Shown here piece after piece: positions 1 to 7,042 of a stretch of 15,572 bases of DNA (positions are counted from its first letter, which is position 1; every line of letters starts with the position of its first letter). The notes under the pieces were generated by a model. The model saw only the letters and a program-made list of their open reading frames with translations, ran no database searches and was not told the DNA's origin. The stretch is from Acidobacteriota bacterium (GTDB lineage Bacteria > Acidobacteriota > UBA4820 > DSQY01): positions 1 to 15,572 of the forward strand of contig JAEMPZ010000190.1 of the NCBI GenBank assembly GCA_022759065.1. Reading direction: 5' to 3'. The position numbers and the translations under genes are program-made.

Positions 1-2230
1 AGGATAGTTTGAAGAAGATGGCTCGGTCGGCGGGGACGAGCTGGGCGCGCTCGGCTAGGGTGTGGGGGTCGCCGTAGCCGATGTAAAGGACCGTCTGCCA
101 GTTGACCAGGTAGGCGTAGAGAAAAGAGCCGGAAAGGTCGCCGGTCTTTTCGGGGACGGCGACAGGGTAGAGGTTCGTGTTCCTTCTGATGCCCTCCCAC
201 TGGGCAATGAGACGAAGAAAGGTTCGCGCGGAGAGGGTATAGACTCCCTTGAGCCTTTCGACGGAGGCGGAGTACAGCCGGCCGCTCGCTCCGTTCACCT
301 TGACATCCAACCAGGCGAACTGGCCTACGAATTCCAGCGTAAGGTGGCCGGTGGCTCTCGACGTCACGCTCGCCCGGAACGTGCCGCCGTGGCCAACGCC
401 GGCGTTGTCGTAATCAATCTGCTGCCCCACGTCTCCATAAATTGAAACGCGCGAGATGCGGTAGCCTGGGGACCAGTTCAGCGTAAAGTTGCCATTCTTA
501 AAATGAAGGAGCGCCGTCCCCACCTGTTGCTCCCGCGCGACGATGGTGGCATCGGCGTAGAGGCCGTGCTTGCCGCTGCCATTGACCCCGGCCGCCCACC
601 GTCCGGTAAGCGCCGAGCCGGAGCGGTTCCAGCTCTGCGAAAGGTTGAGGTAGGGCTCGACCCTGCTGAAGAATGCGTTGTCAGGGTAGAAGTCATAAGC
701 CACCCACTGCCTCGCCCAGCGGTAACCGGACTGCGGGACGTAGCCGTCGTCGGCCCTGAAACCGTCGCCGACTTCCTCGTAAGAACTGGCCAGATTCCAC
801 GTCCTGGTGCTGTGGACCCACGAAAGGTGGAGGGCGGAAGCGCTGAAAGCAGTTCCGTCCCACCCGGAGAAAACGTCCGGGCGGTCGGGCGTGCGGGTCA
901 TGCTCAAGAGAAGCTGGCCGGTGAGCCTGTCCTTGTCGTTCGGGTTCCACTGGAAATCTGGGCCGAACACCCGGTTGTAGCCGCCGCCATCGTATTGCCT
1001 GCTCGTCACGAGGAACCCGGCGAAGGAGCCGCCGTAGCTCTTGCGCGCCCTCAGAATGGCGACTTGAGACGAGGCGTCCAGCGGGACGAACTGCGATGAC
1101 TGAGGGCCTGGAATCACAAGGCTTCCGCCACCCTGGTCCTGGACGGCAAGGAAAGTGTAGTCGGTCCCGAGCAAATTGCCCGTCGCCCTCGCGCCCCAGC
1201 GTGGAGAGGCCATGGTGCGCGTGTAAACGGCCTGGATCGGCGTTTCGAGCAGGTCCACGCCCTCCATGAAGAAGGGCCGCTTCTCGGGATAGAAGATAGC
1301 GAAGCGCTGGTTGAGAGATATCTGGGCGGTGTCGGATTCGACCTGGGAGAAGTCGGGGTTGAATGTAAAATCAAGGGCGTTGTTGGCGTCTGGAATCCAC
1401 TTGGCGTCAACCCCGGCCCGGTATCTCGCCGGCTCCGAGGCCATGGGCGCGCCGGGGCCGTCCTCCGCCTGCCACTCCTTCCGGGCGCCCAGGTACGGGG
1501 CGACAGTCAAGTGGCTGGAAGAGGGGAGCGATTCAAGCCCAACGAGCTTGAGTTCGTGACAGAGAAGGCAGTTGCCGCCTCTTGGAAGCTTGACGCTTGT
1601 TATCTGGTAGCGGAATTGCCTGGGATAGTTCCTGTAGAAAATGATTCCCCAGGCTTGAGTGGCCTCCTTCGCGTAGCGGAGCGAGCTGAATGGAATCCTC
1701 ATCTCCATCTGCCACCCGTTCGACGTGATCTTGGCGGCCGAATCCCAGAAAAAATCGGGGGACATGTCCTCCGTGCCGGTGGCGTCGTTTTTCACGCCGT
1801 CATCGTGGATGCCTCGGGGATTGACGAAAAGCTCCAGAGCGGAGCGCCCGTTGCCCCTGGTGTCGAGGAAGACCCCGGCGAAGTCCTGGTCAGAGCCAAC
1901 GCTATCCCTGTCCACGTAAGGAGCCCTGATCTTTGACGGGGCTGGATCGTCGCAGCGAAAAGCGATGTAGAGATAGCGCTCATCGTAGGTTATCCATGCG
2001 GCGGTCTTTACAGGAGGCGCCACGCTGTCGCCGGGGTCAATGTCATAGAAAGTAGAAACCTCCGCAGCGCCTTTCCAGCCGGCGTCTTCAAGGCCGCCGT
2101 CAACAGTAATGGAGCCGGCGGCCGGCATGATCCTGAGCGGGGTTTCCTCATCGGCCGGGCCCCCCTGCGCGGCTGCCGCGAGGGCAAGGAGAAGGAAGAG
2201 GAGTGTTAGCAGCACATGTCGCCGGCTCAT
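1..2230 (-). CDS. Exported CBM9-like / DUF5916 outer-membrane-type protein, 3' end beyond window
   Basis: The frame is open from an ATG at 2230 to the left edge (743 codons, no stop). The start follows a strong GGAGGGG at 2233-2239. Residues 1-22 form a signal peptide (basic MSRRH, then a Leu/Ala-rich core ending AAAAQ). Residues about 30-210 read as a family 9 carbohydrate-binding-like beta-sandwich (ITVDGGLEDAGW, then AAWITYDERYLYIAFRC). The rest resembles DUF5916, with the typical FNPDFSQVESD and FYPEKRPFFMEG stretches followed by alternating aromatic beta strands. The last visible residues, FFKLSY, look like the usual family C-terminus, so probably only a few residues are missing. A barrel-like outer-membrane location is inferred. 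The substrate is unknown. Oddity: Cys221-Leu-Leu-Cys224-His225 is a CXXCH motif at the junction of the two domains. Transcribed divergently from the ABC permease gene. Confidence 0.9.
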   Translation of the reverse strand, partial: MSRRHVLLTLLFLLLALAAAAQGGPADEETPLRIMPAAGSITVDGGLEDAGWKGAAEVSTFYDIDPGDSVAPPVKTAAWITYDERYLYIAFRCDDPAPSKIRAPYVDRDSVGSDQDFAGVFLDTRGNGRSALELFVNPRGIHDDGVKNDATGTEDMSPDFFWDSAAKITSNGWQMEMRIPFSSLRYAKEATQAWGIIFYRNYPRQFRYQITSVKLPRGGNCLLCHELKLVGLESLPSSSHLTVAPYLGARKEWQAEDGPGAPMASEPARYRAGVDAKWIPDANNALDFTFNPDFSQVESDTAQISLNQRFAIFYPEKRPFFMEGVDLLETPIQAVYTRTMASPRWGARATGNLLGTDYTFLAVQDQGGGSLVIPGPQSSQFVPLDASSQVAILRARKSYGGSFAGFLVTSRQYDGGGYNRVFGPDFQWNPNDKDRLTGQLLLSMTRTPDRPDVFSGWDGTAFSASALHLSWVHSTRTWNLASSYEEVGDGFRADDGYVPQSGYRWARQWVAYDFYPDNAFFSRVEPYLNLSQSWNRSGSALTGRWAAGVNGSGKHGLYADATIVAREQQVGTALLHFKNGNFTLNWSPGYRISRVSIYGDVGQQIDYDNAGVGHGGTFRASVTSRATGHLTLEFVGQFAWLDVKVNGASGRLYSASVERLKGVYTLSARTFLRLIAQWEGIRRNTNLYPVAVPEKTGDLSGSFLYAYLVNWQTVLYIGYGDPHTLAERAQLVPADRAIFFKLS

Positions 2231-2386
2231 TGCCCCTCCAAACCATTTTGGCATCGCCTCACGTCCCCTCCGAAAAGCATTGTACGCAGGGAGGAGCAAT
2301 AAGTTGCACCGCAATCGCCTAATTCAAGTCTTCGGTTGGAATTCATACTTTTTAGCCGGGGTGGTAGACTTCAACCTGGAGGACCG

Positions 2387-4072
2387 ATGGGGTCATACTT
2401 TCGGAATCTTCTGGCCCAAACGCGCAACCGCCTCTTCCCGATGACGCTCTCGCGGGCGCTCTTTCTAGTTCTCTTCGGCGCGGCGGGCCTTTTTTTCGTC
2501 GTGGGGGACTACTTCTTTTTCCTGCGCGTGTTTCACGTGCTGCTTCGCCATAATCCTAATATACCGCGCATCCTTTTAGTGGGAGTATGCGCAAAGCTAA
2601 TGGGGCTGGTGCTTCTAACCACCTTTACGATGGTGCTCTTCTCCGCGTCGGTTAGCGCGCTTTCATATCTTTACCTCGACGACGACCTTGCCCTTTTGTT
2701 GACGCTGCCTCTGGCGAGATGGAAGATATGGCTTTTGCGGGGTATGCAAACGGCCGCGAATGCAAGTTACATGGTACTTCTGCTCCTGGCGCCGGTGATC
2801 GTGGCGTACTTCGTGCAAGGCGAAGGAAGCTTCGTGGCGTGTTTGGCCGGATTGGCCGGCCTTCTTTTGTATCTGTCCGTTCCAGTAAGTTGGGGGCTTG
2901 GGGTCACGGTGCTCCTGGCCCGCTTCTTTCCGGCTAGAAGGCTCCATCAGTTGTTGACCGTCATGACGCTCGTCATGGTCTGCCTTCTAGTAATCCTTCT
3001 GAGGCTCTCGCGGCCCGAAGCGCTCTTAAACCCCAGAAGCAGCCAGCAGTCAGTGGAGATTCTCAAGTCAATCGAATTGCCGAGGGAATCGTCGTTGCCT
3101 TCGACGTGGCTCGCGCGGGCGGTCGCGCACGGAAGCGAAGAGGGGATTGGGGCCATGGCGGCTCCGATGGGCAAACTGGGCGCTCTCTCCGGGGGAAGCC
3201 TTCTTCTTCTCCTGCTTGCGTTAAAACTCTGGCATTCACGCGGGTACGGCAGGGCACAGGAGCGGCAGGATATGGCGCCTTGTGGAAAAAGGCCGAGCTT
3301 CATGCCGGCGCTGGCCCGGGGGCTCTGCTTGCTTGCGCCGGCCGGACCGAAGGGACGGGCGATTTTGCGCCGTGACTTGCTTCTCTTCGCGCGCGACCCC
3401 ACGCAGTGGGGGCAGTTGTTCATCCTGGCGGCTTTGGTGGTCATCTATCTGGCCAACGTGCGTTACATGCCTACCGAAATAGCGCCCTTCCGCATCGCGG
3501 TGAGCTACTGGAACCTGGCGACGCTTGGGTTGATCGTTGCTTCAGTGGCTGGACGGTTCGCTTTCACGGCGGTCGGGAGCGAAGGGCAGGCATACTTTGC
3601 TTCGCGGGTTCTGCCTCTAAGTGCCGGAAGCTACGTCTGGGCGAAATTCCTTTTTACGGCGGTTCCGCTCACCGTCCTAGCCGTGTTCACCCTTTTCTGG
3701 TCAAACCGCTTTCTTGGCGTTGAAGGCGACGCGCTCGCCTTCGCGCTCTTCCTGGCGATCTGTGCATCCCTCTCGCTCAGCGCGCTTGCCCTCGCCTGCG
3801 GCTGCGCCTCGCCGGTCTTTGACGCGCGGAACCCGGCAAAGGCGGTGATGAGCGCGTGGGGGCTGATTTATATGGCGCTCTCGATGGCTTACGTGGCGGC
3901 GCTTTTGGTGGCAAACGCTCGGCCCGTCTACGCTTATTACACGCGGCTATTGTCCGGCGGGGACGCCCCAAGTTATTTGACGCCGGCGCTCTCCGTTGGC
4001 GTTGGCAGCGCCGCGCTCCTTGTTCTTTCGCTTCTTTACGCATGGCGGCGTCTTCGGACATTGGAGCCGTAA
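2387..4072 (+). CDS. ABC-2-type / putative ABC exporter permease, two-half polytopic membrane protein
   Basis: This 561-residue protein has about 11-13 hydrophobic segments in two similar halves. Each half carries an ABC-2 permease hallmark: a short cytoplasmic loop with LPL followed by a Trp and a basic residue (LPLARWKIWLLR at 107-118; LPLSAGSYVWAKF at 409-421). The second half begins with LRRDLLLFARDPTQW (327-341), typical of the entry to a permease half. The middle (about 208-265) is a hydrophilic loop. The start chosen is the ATG at 2387, because GGAGG lies 4 bases upstream. An in-frame upstream ATG at 2336 has no such site and would add 17 unlikely residues. No ATP-binding subunit is adjacent, so the ATPase partner must be encoded elsewhere. 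The transported substrate cannot be told. The following gene is on the same strand but has its own promoter. Confidence 0.8.
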   Translation: MGSYFRNLLAQTRNRLFPMTLSRALFLVLFGAAGLFFVVGDYFFFLRVFHVLLRHNPNIPRILLVGVCAKLMGLVLLTTFTMVLFSASVSALSYLYLDDDLALLLTLPLARWKIWLLRGMQTAANASYMVLLLLAPVIVAYFVQGEGSFVACLAGLAGLLLYLSVPVSWGLGVTVLLARFFPARRLHQLLTVMTLVMVCLLVILLRLSRPEALLNPRSSQQSVEILKSIELPRESSLPSTWLARAVAHGSEEGIGAMAAPMGKLGALSGGSLLLLLLALKLWHSRGYGRAQERQDMAPCGKRPSFMPALARGLCLLAPAGPKGRAILRRDLLLFARDPTQWGQLFILAALVVIYLANVRYMPTEIAPFRIAVSYWNLATLGLIVASVAGRFAFTAVGSEGQAYFASRVLPLSAGSYVWAKFLFTAVPLTVLAVFTLFWSNRFLGVEGDALAFALFLAICASLSLSALALACGCASPVFDARNPAKAVMSAWGLIYMALSMAYVAALLVANARPVYAYYTRLLSGGDAPSYLTPALSVGVGSAALLVLSLLYAWRRLRTLEP

Positions 4073-4109
4073 TCAGTGCTGCCCTTGCGCGGCAATTGCA
4101 TTTGTTGAC

Positions 4110-4141
4110 CTTCTTACTTTCTAACTTTCTTACTCTCTAAC
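4110..4141. repeat. Degenerate octanucleotide tandem repeat, four units
   Basis: Four consecutive 8-base units read CTTCTTAC, TTTCTAAC, TTTCTTAC and TCTCTAAC. They can also be read as two 16-base units matching at 14 of 16 positions. The array is pyrimidine-rich on the plus strand, unlike its surroundings. It lies after the permease stop and ends 2 bases before the proposed -35 box of the trans-sulfuration gene. Confidence 0.7.
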
Positions 4142-4143
4142 CG

Positions 4144-4172
4144 TTGTATGATGACGCAAAACGTGCCATAAT
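4144..4172 (+). promoter_or_regulatory. Predicted sigma-70 promoter of the trans-sulfuration gene
   Basis: TTGTAT at 4144-4149 and CATAAT at 4167-4172 are separated by 17 bases, which fits housekeeping sigma-70 spacing. Transcription would start near 4179, giving a leader of about 39 bases before the ATG at 4218. This is a match by eye only. Confidence 0.55.
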
Positions 4173-4179
4173 CTCGGCT

Positions 4180-4198
4180 GCGCGGCACTCCGCCGCGC
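4180..4198 (+). promoter_or_regulatory. GC-rich hairpin in the 5' leader
   Basis: GCGCGGC (4180-4186) and GCCGCGC (4192-4198) form a perfect 7-bp stem with a 5-base loop. It lies at the predicted 5' end of the mRNA, 8 bases before the AAGGAG ribosome site at 4207-4212. No T-tract follows, so it is not an intrinsic terminator. A 5'-end stabiliser or translational control element is possible. It lacks the size and motifs of known SAM riboswitches. Confidence 0.45.
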
Positions 4199-4217
4199 TC
4201 TTCCTGAAGGAGTAGCC

Positions 4218-5414
4218 ATGAGCAAACACCGAGGTGATTTCAAGACGGACACGCTGTGCATCCATGCGGGGCAGGCCCCCGATCCCGAGTTTGGTGCCGT
4301 CGCCGCGCCCATCTACCAAACATCCACCTTTGCCTTCGCCTCCACGGAGCAGGGGGCCGCGAGATTCGCCGGCAAAGAGGCGGGTTACATCTACACGAGG
4401 CTTGGAAACCCGACCACCAAAATGCTCGAGGATAACATTGCCGCGCTTGAGGAGGGGGTGGCCGCGCTTGCAACCGCCACTGGAATGGCGGCCGTTTCAA
4501 CCTGCTATTTCGCGCTTCTCGGCAAGGGTGACCACGTGGTTGCATCCAGCGCGATGTACGGCCCGTCGAGAATAATACTGGAGCGGGACTTCGCCAGGTT
4601 CGGAGTGGCTTCGTCCTTCGTTGACACTGGTGACTTTGAAGCCGTCAAGTCAGCTTGGCAGCCAAACACGAAGCTCCTCTATGTCGAGACTCCGACCAAT
4701 CCGACGCTCTCAATAACAGATTTGGCGGCCTGTTCGGCGTGGGCCCATTCCAAAGGGGCGTTGTTGATAGTGGACAACACCTTTTTGAGCCCCATCCTCC
4801 AGAAGCCGCTGAGACACGGCGCTGACATAGTGTTGCATTCGGTGACGAAGTTTATCAACGGCCACGCCGACGTGGTTGGCGGAATAATCGTTTTCAAGGA
4901 GGAAAACCTTTTCAAAAAGGTCCGTTCCGTTTTGACCCACCTGGGCGGCACGATGGATCCCCACCAGGCATGGCTGGTTCTTCGCGGCGTCAAGACGCTC
5001 GCGCTGAGGGTGCGGGCGTCGCAAGAGAACGCGCGGCTGGCCGCGGAACTCCTGGCGTCACACCCGGCCGTTGAATGGGTGAAATATCCCGGGCTTGAAA
5101 AGGATCCAGCCAAGAAGGCTCTGATCGCGAGGCAAATGGCCGGGCCTGGCTCGCTCATCTCTTTCGAACTGAAGGGCGGGGTTGAAGCGGGCAGAAAATT
5201 TCTCGATGGCACCAGCTTGCTGGCCCTGGCCGTTTCGTTAGGCGGAGTCGAGACGCTTGTTCAGCATCCGGCCTCGATGACCCACGCGGGAATGAGCCGC
5301 GAGAGCCGCCTGGCCGCCGGAATAAGCGACGGCCTCGTGCGCCTCTCCGTCGGCTGCGAGGACAAGGATGACCTGCTCAAGGAATTGAAAGAGGGGCTGG
5401 ACAGGCTGGCGTGA
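4218..5414 (+). CDS. PLP-dependent trans-sulfuration enzyme (methionine gamma-lyase / O-succinylhomoserine sulfhydrylase type)
   Basis: This 398-residue protein is the normal length for the Cys/Met metabolism PLP family. It aligns without gaps in the N-terminal half to Pseudomonas-type methionine gamma-lyase numbering. Lys211 in SVTKFINGHAD is the Schiff-base lysine, Asp186 in VDNTF contacts the pyridine nitrogen, Tyr59 and Arg61 in YIYTRLGNP bind phosphate from the neighbouring subunit, and Tyr114 stacks on the cofactor. The C-terminal VQHPASMTHAG and GLVRLSVGCED stretches bind the substrate carboxylate. However, the residues characteristic of true methionine gamma-lyases (Cys116, Lys240, Asp241) are Pro116, Thr240 and His241. 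The Glu typical of cystathionine gamma-lyase before SLGG is Val. Sulfhydrylation of an activated homoserine, or a broad C-S lyase activity, are both possible. A tetrameric cytoplasmic enzyme is expected. The ATG at 4218 follows AAGGAG. Confidence 0.93.
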   Translation: MSKHRGDFKTDTLCIHAGQAPDPEFGAVAAPIYQTSTFAFASTEQGAARFAGKEAGYIYTRLGNPTTKMLEDNIAALEEGVAALATATGMAAVSTCYFALLGKGDHVVASSAMYGPSRIILERDFARFGVASSFVDTGDFEAVKSAWQPNTKLLYVETPTNPTLSITDLAACSAWAHSKGALLIVDNTFLSPILQKPLRHGADIVLHSVTKFINGHADVVGGIIVFKEENLFKKVRSVLTHLGGTMDPHQAWLVLRGVKTLALRVRASQENARLAAELLASHPAVEWVKYPGLEKDPAKKALIARQMAGPGSLISFELKGGVEAGRKFLDGTSLLALAVSLGGVETLVQHPASMTHAGMSRESRLAAGISDGLVRLSVGCEDKDDLLKELKEGLDRLA

Positions 5415-5421
5415 AGGTTTC

Positions 5422-5494
5422 TAGGGTTGATAGGCTGTAGGCGGTGGGCTGTTAGGCAGAGATGACCGGCTCGCGGCCTACAGTCTGAACCCTA
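5422..5494. repeat. Imperfect inverted repeat between convergent genes
   Basis: TAGGGTT (5422-5428) pairs with AACCCTA (5488-5494), and CTGTAGGC (5435-5442) pairs with GCCTACAG (5476-5483). That gives 15 bp in two blocks with an asymmetric internal loop and a 33-base apical loop. The right arm includes the stop codon of the small membrane protein gene. It may act as a shared terminator for both strands, but neither side has a T-run, so it is not a canonical intrinsic terminator. The left arm and loop also hold about three degenerate copies of a heptamer, TAGGCTG, at 5431-5451. Confidence 0.5.
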
Positions 5495-5710
5495 ATAACC
5501 TAAACGAACGGCCCACCAGAGCGCGGCGATAATCACGATGGCGATTATCGCCATCCAGACGACGCTCCCAACGAAGTAGGTGTAGCCCATGAGCACAATC
5601 CCGGCTATGAGCTGGGGCCAGCGGGACTGTTTCTTTCCGTAAATGAATAATCCCGCTCCGATTCCCGAAACAATGATCGAAAGAAAGAGCCACCCGGGGT
5701 CAAGGGACAT
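5492..5710 (-). CDS. Small three-helix membrane protein of unknown function
   Basis: This 72-residue protein is almost entirely membrane-embedded. It has hydrophobic segments at about 6-23, 32-50 and 50-69, joined by a short basic loop YGKKQSRWPQL (24-34). The ATG at 5710 has GGAG 7 bases upstream and begins 12 bases after the truA stop, so the two are probably co-transcribed. Similar tiny proteins, with a YGKKQ-type loop between the first two helices, are widespread as hypothetical proteins in proteobacteria, recalled here without a search. No catalytic residues are visible and no role is assigned. The hydrophobic pattern and good ribosome site argue for a real gene. The stop codon lies inside the inverted repeat shared with the convergent gene. 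Confidence 0.8.
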   Translation of the reverse strand: MSLDPGWLFLSIIVSGIGAGLFIYGKKQSRWPQLIAGIVLMGYTYFVGSVVWMAIIAIVIIAALWWAVRLGY

Positions 5711-5722
5711 AATGACTCCATT

Positions 5723-6589
5723 TCAGCGCGCGCAATCTTCCAGTACCCAGGAGGGCGGCTTGGGCCAGTCTCCGTATGTTTCAGTGGCCTCTTCCGTTGG
5801 ATAGCGGACGTCCCACAGGTGTAAGGCCTGCGCCGGCAAAGCGTGGACGGTGATTCCGGCCGAGTTGCCCGTAAGCGTCGCGAGGAGGTCGCTCTCGTTG
5901 AGCCGGCCCGATCCAACAGCCGCCAGCGCGCCGGCGATGCAGCGCACCATTCGGTGCAAGAAGGAGGGGCCTTCCACGGTTATGACTAGAAGCGGCCCGT
6001 TAATGGAGACTTTGCAGGAAGTCACGGCTCGCCTCGTGTTTCGCTCGCGTCCATCCGCCGTCGTAAAGAGCGCGAAGTCGTGCTCGCCTTCAAAAAGCGA
6101 GGCTGACTTTGCCATTAGCGCCGCGTCAAGCCGGCCTTGCCATGCCCAGAGGTAGGGCGCGAGCGCGGGGGGCGCGACTGGACCCAAGTAAAGAAAGTAC
6201 TTGTAGGTCTTTCCGCCGCAAGCAAATCGGGCGTGGAACTCGGAAGAAACGGCAGATACCCGGTGAACGCGTATTTCCGGGGGGAGGGCCGCGTTGAGCC
6301 CCTTGAGTATCTGTTCGCAGGAACGTCTCTTAGTGATGTCAACGTGCGCGCAGAAGCGCCGCGCGTGAACGCCGCTGTCGGTCCTGGAGCAGCCAGTCAG
6401 CTTTGAATGGCCCGTTTGAATCGAGGCAAGCGCGGCCTCAAGCTCGTCCTGGCCCGTCTTGCCCTTTGCCTGAGACTGCCATCCGTAAAGGCGCGTGCCC
6501 ACGAAGCTGAGGTCCAGCCTCAAACGGCGCGGCGCGGGAGCCTTGGAAAGCTCCCCGCGGGAAGCGGTTCGGGAAACCCTACGCTTCAT
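5723..6589 (-). CDS. truA: tRNA pseudouridine synthase A
   Basis: TruA converts uridines 38-40 of the tRNA anticodon stem to pseudouridine in the cytoplasm. The protein shows the family signature GCSRTDSGVHA, with the catalytic Asp at residue 71 of the 288-residue form, preceded by the RLYGWQSQ strand. Further family stretches are FHARFACGGKTYKYFLY, HDFALFTTA and FLHRMVRCIAGAL. Length fits (about 250-290). The ATG at 6589 is chosen because AGGTG lies 5 bases upstream. A TTG at 6649, directly after the cheY stop, and an ATG at 6628 are alternatives that would add 20 or 13 residues with no family resemblance. The N-terminus (residues 1-20) is basic and longer than in E. coli. It follows the cheY-like gene on the same strand, probably by read-through, with no evident functional link to chemosensing. 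Confidence 0.95.
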   Translation of the reverse strand: MKRRVSRTASRGELSKAPAPRRLRLDLSFVGTRLYGWQSQAKGKTGQDELEAALASIQTGHSKLTGCSRTDSGVHARRFCAHVDITKRRSCEQILKGLNAALPPEIRVHRVSAVSSEFHARFACGGKTYKYFLYLGPVAPPALAPYLWAWQGRLDAALMAKSASLFEGEHDFALFTTADGRERNTRRAVTSCKVSINGPLLVITVEGPSFLHRMVRCIAGALAAVGSGRLNESDLLATLTGNSAGITVHALPAQALHLWDVRYPTEEATETYGDWPKPPSWVLEDCAR

Positions 6590-6649
6590 GCATGCACCTA
6601 TGGGCCATCGCCACCGAAGGCACGACATTTCCGCCGCGGGATGGGGCAA

Positions 6650-7033
6650 TCAGGAGCGTTTTTTCTCGAATAGGTCTGTTATTACCTTCAGAAGATGGGA
6701 TGATTGGATGGGCTTGCTGATGTAGGCGTCGGCGCCCAAAGCCAGGCCGCGGTCGCGGTCCTCTTGCGCGCCCTCCGTCGTGATGATGACGATTGGCAAC
6801 TCCCGGAGCTTGGGATTCTGCTTGACGAGCGTTACGAGCTTGAGGCCGTCCATCACCGGCATGTTGATGTCGGTCAGGATCATGTCAACCTCTTCGGTCT
6901 GAAGTTTCTTGAGCGCGTCAACGCCATCCACCGCTTCAACGATTTTGCAGCCCTTGAAGCGCTTCAGGGAAAAGGAAATGAGCTGCCGCATGGTGGGCGA
7001 ATCTTCCACGATGAGGAAGCGCAGACTGTCCAT
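6650..7033 (-). CDS. cheY: Single-domain CheY-type response regulator
   Basis: This 127-residue stand-alone receiver has all conserved phosphorylation residues: acidic Glu10-Asp11 for magnesium, phosphoacceptor Asp55 in TDINMPVMDG, Thr85/Thr86 in IITTEG as the switch residue, and Lys107 in SKPIQ. With no output domain, it should signal by protein contact, as CheY does at the flagellar motor or as diffusible regulators do at other targets. It is the last chemosensory gene of the cluster, beginning 9 bases after the stop of the GAF gene. The ATG at 7033 is preceded by AGGGG. The target cannot be told: no motor genes are in the window. A DivK- or PilG-type regulator is an alternative reading. 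Confidence 0.93.
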   Translation of the reverse strand: MDSLRFLIVEDSPTMRQLISFSLKRFKGCKIVEAVDGVDALKKLQTEEVDMILTDINMPVMDGLKLVTLVKQNPKLRELPIVIITTEGAQEDRDRGLALGADAYISKPIQSSHLLKVITDLFEKKRS

Positions 7034-7042
7034 ACTAAGCCC

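Noticed and set aside
62..1099. Plus-strand open frames over the left 2.2 kb (62-445, 503-1099 and others)
   Set aside because: They are the antisense of the long DUF5916 frame. They have no recognisable domains or ribosome sites and are rich in Arg, Ala and Pro as expected for GC-rich shadows.
2279..2307. TACAAT on the minus strand (2279-2284) as a -10 box for the DUF5916 gene
   Set aside because: No acceptable -35 box lies 16-18 bases upstream, so it is not listed as a promoter.
2323..2351. TTCAAG-17-TACTTT as a promoter for the ABC permease
   Set aside because: Only about three of six bases match in each box, which is too weak to annotate.
4180..4198. A SAM or other sulfur-related riboswitch before the trans-sulfuration gene
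   Set aside because: The predicted leader is only about 39 bases and shows a single hairpin. The kink-turn and multi-helix junction of known SAM riboswitches are absent.
5422..5494. Calling the convergent inverted repeat an intrinsic terminator
   Set aside because: No T-tract follows either arm and the loop is 33 bases, so it is kept as a repeat only.
6590..6649. Extending truA upstream to the TTG at 6649
   Set aside because: The added residues show no family similarity and TTG has no ribosome site. The ATG at 6589 with AGGTG is better, though the longer form is not excluded.
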